A DNA stretch of 64,000 nucleotides from Natronorubrum bangense (GTDB lineage: Archaea; Halobacteriota; Halobacteria; Halobacteriales; Natrialbaceae): contig NZ_CP031305.1 in the NCBI RefSeq assembly GCF_004799645.1, forward strand, positions 2,790,001 through 2,854,000. The letters are read 5' to 3'. Below are positions 14,747 to 22,735 of the stretch, piece by piece (within the stretch, counting starts at the first letter, position 1; every line of letters begins with the position of its first letter). The position numbers and the translations under genes were made by a program. The notes beneath the pieces are model-generated. The model was given only the letters and a program-made list of their open reading frames with translations, was not told the origin of the DNA and did not search any database.

Positions 14747-14815
14747 TCAGTCACTATTCTCCTCGGTACTCTCCCAATCCCAGACGGCAGTCTGGGCGTT
14801 ACTGCTGGTGCTCAT
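14747..14815 (-). CDS. Possible 22-residue leader peptide
   Basis: ATG at 14813-14815 opens a 22-codon frame ending 2 nt before the next gene. It is the first ORF after a TATA-like AGTTTATAGG (minus, about 14849-14858). The product is acidic (VWDWESTEENSD). Position, rather than sequence, is the support. Confidence 0.3.
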   Translation of the reverse strand: MSTSSNAQTAVWDWESTEENSD

Positions 14816-14877
14816 TGTTTTCTTACAAAGCTACTCTTAAGTTGTCCCTCCTATAAACTGAGTCTTATAGCATATAA

Positions 14878-15273
14878 TTATCGGTCACTCTCCGAAGGTG
14901 TTGGTTCACCGTACAACAGTTCGTTGGCGGCGTTCTTGACGGCCATTGGTGCATGGCGCAGCGACGACCAGCCACCAAGGACTGCATCTTCGGTCGTGAA
15001 GTCCTCCGACGCACGGAGCTTCGCTGATTCGCGCACTTCGTCGACGGTGATCTCGAGTGTGACGTCAGCTTCGCTGAGATCGAGTTCCCACTCTCGCCCC
15101 TGAATCTTCACTCGAGTGTAGTACTCCATCCACTCGTTGGAGATGAAGTAGTAGTCGAGGTTCGCGTTCGGCATTTCCACGTTCACTTCTTTGGTGACTT
15201 CACCATGAATGGTGACTGCTGCGCTGTTTTCGTATTCGGTGCAAGTCGCTGGTGCTGTGATTTCAAGGTACAT
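14878..15273 (-). CDS. Beta-rich hypothetical protein
   Basis: 131 aa. The first 75 residues are rich in predicted strands (MYLEITAPATCTEYENSAAVTIHGEVTKEVNVEMPN, YYFISNEWMEYYTRVKIQGREWELDLSEADVTLEITVDEV), and helices follow. The stop lies close to a TATA box that would serve the next group of genes. Not recognised. Confidence 0.65.
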   Translation of the reverse strand: MYLEITAPATCTEYENSAAVTIHGEVTKEVNVEMPNANLDYYFISNEWMEYYTRVKIQGREWELDLSEADVTLEITVDEVRESAKLRASEDFTTEDAVLGGWSSLRHAPMAVKNAANELLYGEPTPSESDR

Positions 15274-15281
15274 TGCTGTAA

Positions 15282-15581
15282 TCAGTTGAGGATAACACCG
15301 AGATCACTCGGTGCAACAATCGTGGCTTCGTTCTCGATTCGGTCAACGAACTCGACTTCATCGAGGTCGAAGTTGCCGAAGATCGCGGCGACCATGTAGG
15401 CCACCTGCTCGTATTCGAACTCGGGGTACACCCCGAGGAGGTCGCTAATTACGACTTCTCGAGGTGGAACCTCGAACTGTGCCGCCAGTGGATTTTTCGC
15501 CAGAACGGGTACTTGATACCCGCCGGGGATCGTCGTTAGCTCACTCTCGTTGAACAACTCTTCGAGGTATTGTGGTTTCAT
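15282..15581 (-). CDS. Hypothetical protein in mini-gene operon
   Basis: 99 aa: MKPQYLEELFNESELTTIPGGYQVPVLAKNPLAAQFEVPPREVVISDLLGVYPEFEYEQVAYMVAAIFGNFDLDEVEFVDRIENEATIVAPSDLGVILN. Mixed alpha-beta with a hydrophobic centre, no membrane segment of full length. Its start overlaps the upstream stop (ATGA). Unknown function. Confidence 0.65.
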   Translation of the reverse strand: MKPQYLEELFNESELTTIPGGYQVPVLAKNPLAAQFEVPPREVVISDLLGVYPEFEYEQVAYMVAAIFGNFDLDEVEFVDRIENEATIVAPSDLGVILN

Positions 15582-15727
15582 GCTAACACCTCGTCGTCGG
15601 CAGGATCTCGTTCATCTATCCCGAGCGAGAAGGCCAACTCTTCATCTACGATGAACTCAGGCTCTTCTTCGTCGCGGTCGTCGTACGTGTAGTCCCAGTT
15701 CATGTCGGCATCGTAGTGGTAGCTCAT
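15578..15727 (-). CDS. 49-residue very acidic mini-protein
   Basis: Overlaps both neighbours by ATGA. MSYHYDADMNWDYTYDDRDEEEPEF...DEELAFSLGIDERDPADDEVLA has about one third Asp/Glu. A CGAGAAGGC word (15626-15634) lies within it. DNA-mimic proteins have this kind of charge, but it is too short to judge. Confidence 0.6.
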   Translation of the reverse strand: MSYHYDADMNWDYTYDDRDEEEPEFIVDEELAFSLGIDERDPADDEVLA

Positions 15728-15876
15728 GGCAGCTCACCTCCAGTCTCCTCGGGGTCCCACTCTTCGAGTGAGCCGTTTCGTCGCTCGTCTGCCGCTTCGC
15801 CGTGTGCCTGTTCCTCGCGGCTCGGAGAGCCGCCGATCTTTGCGTGTCCGTCTTCGCTCTGGTATTGGTATGCCAT
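15724..15876 (-). CDS. 50-residue polar mini-protein
   Basis: ATG at 15874-15876, stop overlapping the next ATG. MAYQYQSEDGHAKIGGSPSREEQAHGEAADERRNGSLEEWDPEETGGELP: polar and probably disordered, reminiscent of small stress-type KGG/Em-like peptides (EDGHAKIGGSPSREEQ). Function unknown. Confidence 0.6.
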   Translation of the reverse strand: MAYQYQSEDGHAKIGGSPSREEQAHGEAADERRNGSLEEWDPEETGGELP

Positions 15877-15944
15877 ATCTTCGATATGAGTGGCCCCACT
15901 CTCGTCGGGGTCGTACGTGATAAGCGTTTCTTAGGTTGTGACTC

Positions 15945-16766
15945 TTACAGAGTCTCAATAATTTCAGTCGTCTTGGTCAGCGTCTCGGTCAGGGCTTTCA
16001 GCGCTTCGACCTTCGCCTTCTCGATCTCGTCAGTGGTCTCAGCTTCGCTGACCGCTTCTTGCTCGTCTTCAAATTCGCTCTCACCGTCAGCTTCGCTGAC
16101 TGCACGAAGTCGTGCCTCGATCGCTGTGATGGCAGTCTTTCGTGGCTTCTCAGAAGCCTCTTCGCCGTTCAGCATGGCTTGGAGCGTCTCGACGTCTTCG
16201 ACGTTGGTCACAGTCTCGCGGATCTCGGCGACGGTCAGCCCGTCGATCCCGAACTCAGGTTCGCTGCCAGACTCGGTTTCCTCGGCACTCTCGGCTTCGC
16301 CGCCTTCGACGTAGGTGGCACGTCCGAGGCTCAGGCTTGGCATCCACTCTTCCCCGTCGATAACGGGGAACAGCAGGTGATCTTCGCTGTCGTAGTCGAT
16401 GCCGACCTTAGCTGCCTCTGCCGAAGGCAGGACGTAGAAGCCCAGCTCGGTGCGGTCTTCGACCGGGAAGGCTGCACGGAACATTGGCAGGTTGCCGGGC
16501 AGTTCCTCGCAGGCTTTGCCTGCCTCTTCTTTCTGGTCAACGATCCATTCCATTAGCTTCGCTAAGTCGTCGCTCTCGTCGTGCTTGCGCAGCTTCGCCA
16601 CGTACCGGCCCATGTCGACCGCCGCTTCGTACTCGGTGTACGCTTCAATCTGACCGGAGGTCAGCTCGAGGGTCTGCACTGTCTCACCCTTACGGGTGTC
16701 GTTGCTGCCGCTGCCGCTGTTGTTCTCGCTCGATTCACCGAAGGTGGGGATAGTCTTGATTGACAT
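15945..16766 (-). CDS. Hypothetical protein, first gene after hairpin-rich leader
   Basis: 273 aa. Ser/Asn/Gly-rich start, then a folded helical domain (TSGQIEAYTEYEAAVDMGRYVAKLRKHDESDDLAKLMEWIVDQKEEAGKACEEL), a beta segment around residues 90-150, a Glu-rich linker, and a helical C-terminus IDGLTVAEIRETVTNVEDVETLQAMLNGEE that resembles small SAP/Rho-N-like helix repeats. First gene of the leftward mini-gene operon. About 940 nt of untranslated, hairpin-filled DNA separate it from the nearest leftward TATA box, so its translation may be controlled by that leader. Confidence 0.7.
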   Translation of the reverse strand: MSIKTIPTFGESSENNSGSGSNDTRKGETVQTLELTSGQIEAYTEYEAAVDMGRYVAKLRKHDESDDLAKLMEWIVDQKEEAGKACEELPGNLPMFRAAFPVEDRTELGFYVLPSAEAAKVGIDYDSEDHLLFPVIDGEEWMPSLSLGRATYVEGGEAESAEETESGSEPEFGIDGLTVAEIRETVTNVEDVETLQAMLNGEEASEKPRKTAITAIEARLRAVSEADGESEFEDEQEAVSEAETTDEIEKAKVEALKALTETLTKTTEIIETL

Positions 16767-16782
16767 TGGTGTTCTCCATAGT

Positions 16783-17658
16783 TACCGCTAAAGCGGTATT
16801 CGCTCGCTTCGCAACTCGCTTTCAACTACCAGCAGACCAGTTTCACTGGTAGGGGGCCGACCAGCTCACACACGATCCCGAAGGGATTCATACGCGAGGC
16901 TGGTCTGTGACCCCGAAGGATCAACACCCCAGAGGGGTGTAGTTGGTTTTCTGTGCCACCGAAGGTGGTGGCTTCCGTATCCAGTCAGGTGACACCTTTC
17001 GGTGTCCGGTTTCGATGGCCTTCCACGACCACATCCCAAGGGATGTGTGTCACTCGTCGTGATAGCTGCACCTTGTCGGAGATCCCCAAGGGGATCTGCT
17101 TCGCTCGTAACTCGTTCGTCCTCGAGTCCATAGGACTCGTTCCTGATTTTGTGGCGTACCTCTCGAGAGAGGGACGGAACCGTTGAACATCGTAGATGTT
17201 GCCCGTGGTTGCTCGATTTCGCTTGAGCGACTTCGCACCCCGGAGGGGTGGAGCGGTCTTGAGCTGCACCGTGTAGGCCGAAGGCCTCCACCGCTCGAGA
17301 TATTTGCCCGACCATCCTGTGATCGGGGTTCACCTTCTTCGAAGGTCCCGGTTGCTCGCTCCTTCACGCCCTCGTAGGTGTACGTCGCTTGCTATTACCA
17401 CCGAAGGTGGGGTGGCGCTCGGCGACTCGGATTCAGGAACCCGTTGGTTCCTGCAAGGCCGGGGGGCGTGCTTTGGCCAGCGCTGCTGCTGTCCGAGCGA
17501 GCACTTCGACGCTTCGCAGGCCCCGTGTGGGGCGTCTCAGACCCACGCCTCTCGAGAGGCGCGATTGTGGCGCTTGAGGGAACACACACGCCTATTGAGC
17601 ATGATGTGTGTGTCCGAATCCCGTGCTCGCTTGCTGTCGTGCCTACAATGTGAGGCAC
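16783..17658. repeat. Array of about 20 short hairpins, no gene
   Basis: Perfect or near-perfect inverted repeats start at about 16783, 16836, 16874, 16924, 16956, 16991, 17031, 17080, 17123, 17159, 17186, 17211, 17236, 17275, 17307, 17332, 17398, 17434, 17520, 17546, 17582 and 17639. Stems are mostly 5-8 bp with 2-4-nt loops (often GAA in plus-strand notation, for example CCACC-GAA-GGTGG). Stem sequences differ but the form is constant. The spacers often contain CGCTCGCTTCGC-like words. Open frames here have no coding character. Confidence 0.85.
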
Positions 17659-17727
17659 CACGACCGTACTACCCGACCGACTGTCACCCGATCGGTTTCG
17701 AATCGATGATAGTGGGGATAGCCCCGG

Positions 17728-17740
17728 AGTATATAAACTT
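17728..17740 (-). promoter_or_regulatory. Candidate leftward promoter for the hairpin leader
   Basis: Minus-strand AAGTTTATATACTCC is a good haloarchaeal TATA box. A start about 27 nt downstream (near 17705) would give a leader of about 940 nt carrying the hairpin array before the ATG at 16766. The element is nearly symmetric, so rightward use cannot be excluded. Confidence 0.45.
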
Positions 17741-17744
17741 GTCG

Positions 17745-18300
17745 AAGTGCTGAATAATGGTGTTTCAGTGTATCGAGACCGCTGTTTAGAGCATTTGGGG
17801 TGTGAATGTCTGTGGACTGTTGTTAAGTTCACTTTCACTGAGCTTTATCTGGCGTTGCTGGCCTTCTTGAGCGTTTTGGTGCCAGATTTACTTTTTGTTA
17901 GTGCTATTTCGCCGATTTCGCTATTTTGAGCCTTTCGCGGCGCAGCTCGAATACCGGGGCTTTGACCTACCCAAACCGCCGATTTCTGCACGTAACCGAT
18001 CTCGAGGATCAACACCTTTGGAGGATTACCCGCAGTTATTTCTATCTTAAAGCTATCTGTTTCTCGAGTGAGTGCTACTACCCAGTGTTTGGCCGATCGG
18101 CTACGGGTACGTGTGCAGGCTTGCGTGCGAGAACGGGTGGTGGATGGTGGGCCGCCTTCCCGCACGCTCGAGTGCGCCAGCGATGCGTGCACGCATTATG
18201 CGCTGATGTGCGACGGGTTGCGACACCACTGGACGGGCATACCCGCTCGCGTGAGAGGGGTAAGTTGCTCAGAAATTTTCAAAATCATCTATATATAATG
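17745..18300. other. Region without a convincing gene
   Basis: A leftward frame with a GTG at 18015 (57 codons, VLILEIGYVQ... KSGTKTLKKASNAR, TATA-like CTTTAAG near 18050) is the only candidate, and it is weak. The rest contains GC-rich repeats, among them GCGAAATAGC/GCGAAATCGGC near 17905-17925. The right end holds the TATA box CTATATATA (18288-18296) of the next rightward gene. Confidence 0.4.
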
Positions 18301-18311
18301 AGCGACTCAAA

Positions 18312-18599
18312 ATGCCGACGATGGTTACGTTCACGGATCTAATGTGGTTGCTTGCGGTTGTCGGTGTAGTGTGTGCAGCAATGGTAGGAATTGCACTCCT
18401 AACGAAGCGGTGGATAATGATTGAAGCAAGTGTGAAGGGTATTCGGTGGCTTTCAGTCACTGTTGTGGCAGTAGGTTTATTGGACGAAGGCTACGGAGCT
18501 GACTCTCTGGAAACCAACGCTATTGTTGTCGGTGTCGCAGTAGTAGTCGTCATCGCCAGTGAGGCTGGAATGCTTTGGGTTGAAAATAACAAACCATAG
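18312..18599 (+). CDS. Small two-helix membrane protein, holin-like
   Basis: 95 aa; ATG 18321 (MVTFTD) is an alternative start that fits the TATA box at 18288-18296 better for a leaderless mRNA. Residues about 9-30 (DLMWLLAVVGVVCAAMVGIALL) and about 67-88 (AIVVGVAVVVVIASEAGMLWV) are membrane helices, with a third hydrophobic stretch at 44-56. Size and position ahead of the late operon fit a holin, but there is no lysis gene beside it. Confidence 0.6.
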   Translation: MPTMVTFTDLMWLLAVVGVVCAAMVGIALLTKRWIMIEASVKGIRWLSVTVVAVGLLDEGYGADSLETNAIVVGVAVVVVIASEAGMLWVENNKP

Positions 18600-19106
18600 T
18601 TGGGTATGCTACTATTCAGAGATACCGGCAAACGCGCCCGAAAGTCGTTACAAGATTGATCTGCCACTATCCGATTAGTAAATATACACGGGCGTGTATA
18701 CTTCGGTAAAATATATACACAGATATGCTGTGAGTGTGCTACGCACGAGTATATGAACCCTCGACCCCCTATATATACCGTTGTCTATTACTAAGGGTGG
18801 AGGAAGTGATTTCCGGGGTTGGCATGATACCCTTTTCAGTGTCACCAAAGAGTGACCGCGCCAGCTCCTCTTGATAGCTTCCTCGAGTTTTCTCTCTTTG
18901 AGGTAGCTGGTTTATCTCTTTTCAGCTACTGGGCGTGGCGGACAGGCTGTTGCTGGGTCTGCTGGCCTTCTCGTACGAAGAAGCTTTTTCACCAGATCCA
19001 GGCGGACACGGACTGGGCACTGAGGGGTGTCCACCACTACGTGTCACTACTAACGGTATGGGCAGGGTTGGCAAGCTCTCCAAACAGCACTTGACAATTT
19101 CCATAC
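18600..19106 (+). promoter_or_regulatory. Late-operon control region
   Basis: About 500 bp without a confident gene. It contains a perfect palindrome TATACACG-GG-CGTGTATA (18683-18700), a related half-site TATATACAC (about 18712-18720), a TATA run CTATATATACC (about 18769-18779) and a CGAGAAGGC word in reverse (18965-18973). Open frames at 18852-19130 are not persuasive. It probably holds promoter and operator for the rightward structural genes, followed by a leader. Confidence 0.5.
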
Positions 19107-19847
19107 ATGGCATCAAACGAAGTTACCGGTAAGACAAAGACGGAACTTCGAGAGATGCGGAGAGGCTACGATCACCCGTACATACCGTTTGAGGATAAAT
19201 TCTGCTTGGCAAAAATTCCGCGACAGCCGGAAGAGTATGATGGGCCGCCACGGTACTGTGTCTCCCAGAACGTCAAGAAGAACGGTCGCTGCAAACACCA
19301 CGGAGGGAATGTCATTCCCCGTCCTGAAAACATGGACAAAATGGCGAATCTAAAACACGCTATGTATGCGAAAGACGAGCACCTTCGTGAGAACATGGAC
19401 GAGCGCGAGGAGGAACTCTATGACTGGGTTCTCTCGTGGCCAGACGCCTATGGGATCGACCTCGAGTCAGATCCCTCAACAGCCCACGACTTCCAAACAC
19501 TGGCAATCGAAATCGTTCGAGAAGCGAGGGGCAAGGACTACCAGCTCCGTCACGGCGAGGTAACGCAGAAGGCTGTGTATCTCCCGGACGGGCAGCAGAT
19601 CGACTCCGAGACAGTCCCCGAGGCGCTGACGGAAGTCATGCAGTCTCAGGTCCGTCTCATTCAGAAGATCAAGGACAGCCTGGGGATCACTCGTAAGCAA
19701 CAGATGAAAGACGAGAAGGCCGAGTCCGCCAGCGAGCTGATGGATGACATCGTTGGCGTGATGGGAAATCTCGTTGGCGATCGAGAAGGCTACGATCCCG
19801 ATGCGTTTGACGACCAGGACGAACAGGACAAACAGGACGAAGAGTAG
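19107..19847 (+). CDS. Zinc-containing DNA-binding protein, candidate small terminase
   Basis: 246 aa. Near residues 49-66 is RYCVSQNVKKNGRCKHHGG, a C...C-x-HHGG motif common in phage packaging-associated proteins, followed by helices and a long Asp/Gln tail (DQDEQDKQDEE). As the first gene of the late operon, upstream of the large terminase, it is the best candidate for small terminase, although five structural-type genes intervene. The call rests on the motif and position only. Confidence 0.6.
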   Translation: MASNEVTGKTKTELREMRRGYDHPYIPFEDKFCLAKIPRQPEEYDGPPRYCVSQNVKKNGRCKHHGGNVIPRPENMDKMANLKHAMYAKDEHLRENMDEREEELYDWVLSWPDAYGIDLESDPSTAHDFQTLAIEIVREARGKDYQLRHGEVTQKAVYLPDGQQIDSETVPEALTEVMQSQVRLIQKIKDSLGITRKQQMKDEKAESASELMDDIVGVMGNLVGDREGYDPDAFDDQDEQDKQDEE

Positions 19848-19914
19848 CATATAGCGGTTTTAGTACTCGAGAACGGCCTGCCCGCCTTCTCGTACGAAAT
19901 ATCTCAATCTATCT

Positions 19915-20346
19915 ATGGCACAATTACACAACTACGGAGAGGAATTTATTCTCAAGGAAGCATTCGGTTCTGGGAGTGGTGCAACCACTTTCAGTGTCGG
20001 TCTCTACGACTACACTGGCAACGTTCTGTCTGACTCTGACGACGTTTCGGCGATCACTTCTGAACCCAGTGGTTCGGGCTATGCTCGTCAGTCAGCTACT
20101 CGAGATAGCAATTTCACGTTCAGCCTTTCGGGGGGTGACTGGCAGACTGTTATCGACGATCTCGTCTACGATACTGATGACTCGACTGAGAGCGTTGACG
20201 GTTATTTCGTGACGGCAACCTTCACGGCAGACGGTGACGGGAGCGCCACGGAACATCTGCTGTTCTCTGGCCAGCTCGACCAGACCTACGACCTTGGCAG
20301 CGTGACCACGTTCACGATGCAGGGTAGCGGTATCTCGCTCGACTAA
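19915..20346 (+). CDS. Phage structural protein, beta-rich
   Basis: 143 aa, Ser/Thr/Gly/Asp-rich with alternating strands (TTFSVGLYDYTGNVLSDSDDV, FSLSGGDWQTVIDDLVYDT, HLLFSGQLDQTYDLGSVTTFTMQGSGISL). This resembles the small virion proteins predicted in many tailed phages near appendage genes. The exact role is unknown. It is preceded by a CGAGAAGGCG word in reverse (19883-19892). Confidence 0.65.
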   Translation: MAQLHNYGEEFILKEAFGSGSGATTFSVGLYDYTGNVLSDSDDVSAITSEPSGSGYARQSATRDSNFTFSLSGGDWQTVIDDLVYDTDDSTESVDGYFVTATFTADGDGSATEHLLFSGQLDQTYDLGSVTTFTMQGSGISLD

Positions 20347-20368
20347 CTCTAACTGATTTACACTCCCT

Positions 20369-20716
20369 ATGGCCCAAATTTATGACCGGTGGTACATCCT
20401 CCCCATAGCGGAGACAGACGTTGACGGATCGACAGAGCGCTCCCCTGAGTTGTTCGGCCAAGAGGATGAGATTGTGGGGTGGGCCGGGAACATCGTTGAT
20501 ATGACTCCCGTGACGGCCTATCCGACCTTTGACGGGGAGTATTACATAGCCCGTGTCTACGGCTCTTGGGCCGCCGTCAACCACATGAGCGTCCAACATG
20601 ACCAACTCACCCTCTCTACAAGCGACGGGGAGATCGACGTCATACTCAGCCAGCGGTTCCCGGAGATCGACGTCGGGGAGATACCGTGGGAGGAGCGATT
20701 CAAGGTGGAGGTCTAA
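20369..20716 (+). CDS. Structural/appendage-associated protein
   Basis: 115 aa: IYDRWYILPIAETDVDGSTERSPELFG...YPTFDGEYYIARVYGSWAAVNHMSV...FPEIDVGEIPWEERFKVEV. Strand-rich, ends directly before the next ATG. Codon use here and in the next gene (GGG, GGA, ATA and TAT more frequent) is looser than in the capsid genes. Not recognised. Confidence 0.6.
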   Translation: MAQIYDRWYILPIAETDVDGSTERSPELFGQEDEIVGWAGNIVDMTPVTAYPTFDGEYYIARVYGSWAAVNHMSVQHDQLTLSTSDGEIDVILSQRFPEIDVGEIPWEERFKVEV

Positions 20717-22402
20717 ATGGCTCAATATTACACCGATTTTAGTGAGTACGATCATGCTGACACCCCGGATGACGGGATGGACGATTGGACCAATTGGGAG
20801 GAGGATTCAGTAGACACGGACGAAACGCGACGGCGTGTTATCAGCGACTCTGAATATGCCGGAGGTCGTGCTTTCGAACTAAGGACTTTCTTTGAGTCCG
20901 GTCTTTTGGGTGCATATTGGAACGTTATACCCGCCACGACGTCCGATTATGAGGTCCTCCTTCGGTTTCAACCTACCAACAATCCGTTTACCCAAGGCGT
21001 CTTTGTGAGGCTTGACCCGGATAGCGCTCATACGTATGTCAGCCAAGTGGCGGGGAGTGACTCTCCACGTTTAAGATTACACACAGAGGAGACTACGAAT
21101 TTTGGACGGGGGGGTGTCAGCCTAAGTAGGGATGATTGGTGTCATATGCGGGTCAGAATCCACGGAGACACCTTTCAAGCCCGTTTGTGGAAGGATGAGG
21201 ACCCTGAGCCGTCGACTTGGCAAGTTACAACGACCGATAACACTCTCACGTCGGGTAGAGTGGGCGTGGGGCAAAACAGTAACTTGCGCTCCATAATTGT
21301 AGACACGATTGGGGTGGGAACCGCCGGAGACCCCGCGCCCACAGAGCCGGTATCTGGCGGTGAGCCGGAACCGGAGGGCGAAGAAATCACAGCAAGTGCT
21401 GTTAGAACCCTCGCGTTGGGTACACCAAGCATTTCCTCGAGTACGACCAACTCGGTGTCTGGAAGCTCTGTAGTACCTTCCAGTTCCGCAGTGTTTCAAT
21501 CGAGTACGATTACTCAGACAACAACTGAAAGCGGGACTGTGGGCGCTGTGGCTGCTCCTATGGCAGCGTGGGGTTCATCCGAATCCCAGATATTCGCGAT
21601 CGGGTCGATCGTTGAATCTGCCGCCGTTCCCGAGCAGACAGGTGCGATCTCAGAAGCGTCCTCGAGCGTAGATTCCACTGTCTCTGGAGCCGCTTCAGCT
21701 CGAATTAGTTCGGGAAGCGCCGCGACAGTTAGTTCGGCGTCCCGATCGACGTTCTCGACGGTAGCGGAACAGAGCAGTGGATCTGGATACACGGAAGCGA
21801 TCTCAGCTATCCCCACAATTCAGGCATCTCCGCTCTCTGCCGTCGTAATTGACGAAAATGTCACTTACGGGGCAGCATCGATGGCGCTCTCGAGTGCCAC
21901 AACAGCTCCCTCTGGGGCTGTAACTGAGGGTATTTCGGGCGCAATTGCTACTGAATCGGTCGCTGAAACCCTTCTTGGGCGCGTTGCAAGCGAAAATGAC
22001 GCTCAAGCACAGGTCTCGGTGGTCTCGTCTACCGCGTTCCCGATCGAATCAACTGGAACAACGAGTTCTGTCGCTGATTCAGCGATTCTGGGCGCAGTTG
22101 CGTCTCCAATTGACCCAATAGCGGTCTCGTCGGCTGAATCGGGTGCAATTATCACCGAAATGCAGTCGAGTGAGACAGATGTGGGGACAATCGGTGTCTC
22201 GAGCGCGATCTCGAGCGGATCGACGGTCAATTCGACCGCTGTGCCGCTAATTTCGGTCTACACGACTGAGAGAACCGGTCAGGCAGCGACCATCGAGGCA
22301 GCTCTAACCTCTCTGGTCGGTCGGAAGAAGATTACAGACCGACGTGTGGACGTTTTCACTGCATCGAGTCGGAACTCTGTGGACGTTAGAAAGCGGTACT
22401 AA
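20717..22402 (+). CDS. LamG-like domain protein with long Ser/Ala/Thr-rich tail
   Basis: 561 aa. Residues about 1-200 look like a concanavalin/LamG-type jelly roll (YEVLLRFQPTNNPFTQGVFVRL, DDWCHMRVRIHGDTFQARLWKD, SGRVGVGQNSNLRSIIVDTIGVG), often a glycan-binding module. After a Pro/Glu/Gly hinge (208-225) come about 310 residues of low-complexity Ser/Ala/Thr/Val/Glu sequence, then a basic end (GRKKITDRRVDVF). It is probably a virion surface appendage or adhesin, with the tail perhaps as an extended glycosylated stalk. Confidence 0.65.
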   Translation: MAQYYTDFSEYDHADTPDDGMDDWTNWEEDSVDTDETRRRVISDSEYAGGRAFELRTFFESGLLGAYWNVIPATTSDYEVLLRFQPTNNPFTQGVFVRLDPDSAHTYVSQVAGSDSPRLRLHTEETTNFGRGGVSLSRDDWCHMRVRIHGDTFQARLWKDEDPEPSTWQVTTTDNTLTSGRVGVGQNSNLRSIIVDTIGVGTAGDPAPTEPVSGGEPEPEGEEITASAVRTLALGTPSISSSTTNSVSGSSVVPSSSAVFQSSTITQTTTESGTVGAVAAPMAAWGSSESQIFAIGSIVESAAVPEQTGAISEASSSVDSTVSGAASARISSGSAATVSSASRSTFSTVAEQSSGSGYTEAISAIPTIQASPLSAVVIDENVTYGAASMALSSATTAPSGAVTEGISGAIATESVAETLLGRVASENDAQAQVSVVSSTAFPIESTGTTSSVADSAILGAVASPIDPIAVSSAESGAIITEMQSSETDVGTIGVSSAISSGSTVNSTAVPLISVYTTERTGQAATIEAALTSLVGRKKITDRRVDVFTASSRNSVDVRKRY

Positions 22403-22411
22403 TCACACATC

Positions 22412-22735
22412 ATGGCGACATTTACAATCAAAACAGGAGATACGTCTCCTGCAATCGAGTCCACGCTTCGAGATGGATCGGGATCTCCAGTTGACCTGGA
22501 ACAATCCAGTGTTCTGTTTCGGATGCGTGACGAGGACGGCGGCCTCGTATTCGACGAGACGGCATTTATCGATCTTGAAGAGACCGGTGTCGTTGTGTAT
22601 GAGTGGCGACCCCAGGATACAGCCAGCCCTGGCGTGTATAGGGCGGAATGGCGAGTAACGTATGACGACGGCGCGGTTGAGACCTTTCCAAATAGCGGTT
22701 ATCTGACTATCTATGTCACCAGCAATGTTGAATAA
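22412..22735 (+). CDS. BppU-like N-terminal-domain protein
   Basis: 107 aa: FTIKTGDTSPAIESTLRDGSGSPVDLEQSSVLFRMRDEDGGLVF...GVVVYEWRPQDTASPGVYRAEWRVTYDDGAVETFPNSGYLTIYV. This follows the pattern of the baseplate-upper-protein N-terminal immunoglobulin-like fold seen in phage appendages (D...P-ixxtLxDxxGxpvdL...G.Y.aeF.V). It probably connects appendage proteins. The stop overlaps the next ATG (TAATGG). Confidence 0.7.
   Translation: MATFTIKTGDTSPAIESTLRDGSGSPVDLEQSSVLFRMRDEDGGLVFDETAFIDLEETGVVVYEWRPQDTASPGVYRAEWRVTYDDGAVETFPNSGYLTIYVTSNVE

Noticed and set aside
16874..17410. Reading the hairpin loops as C(UUCG)G tetraloops on the minus strand
   Set aside because: Checked base by base: with the full stems paired the loops are UUC triloops (GAA on the plus strand), so the UUCG argument for strand does not hold.
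16783..17658. CRISPR array
   Set aside because: Spacing is partly regular, but the repeated units differ in sequence and are short hairpins; there are no identical repeats and no cas genes.
16866..17838. Minus-strand ORFs of 155 and 147 codons and overlapping plus-strand ORFs
   Set aside because: Composition is not haloarchaeal coding (Arg/Ser/Thr-rich, few acids), hairpins run through them, and several frames are open at once.
18852..19132. Short plus-strand ORFs before the candidate small terminase
   Set aside because: Two overlapping frames with Trp/Cys-rich or disordered products and no good start; better seen as leader of the late operon.
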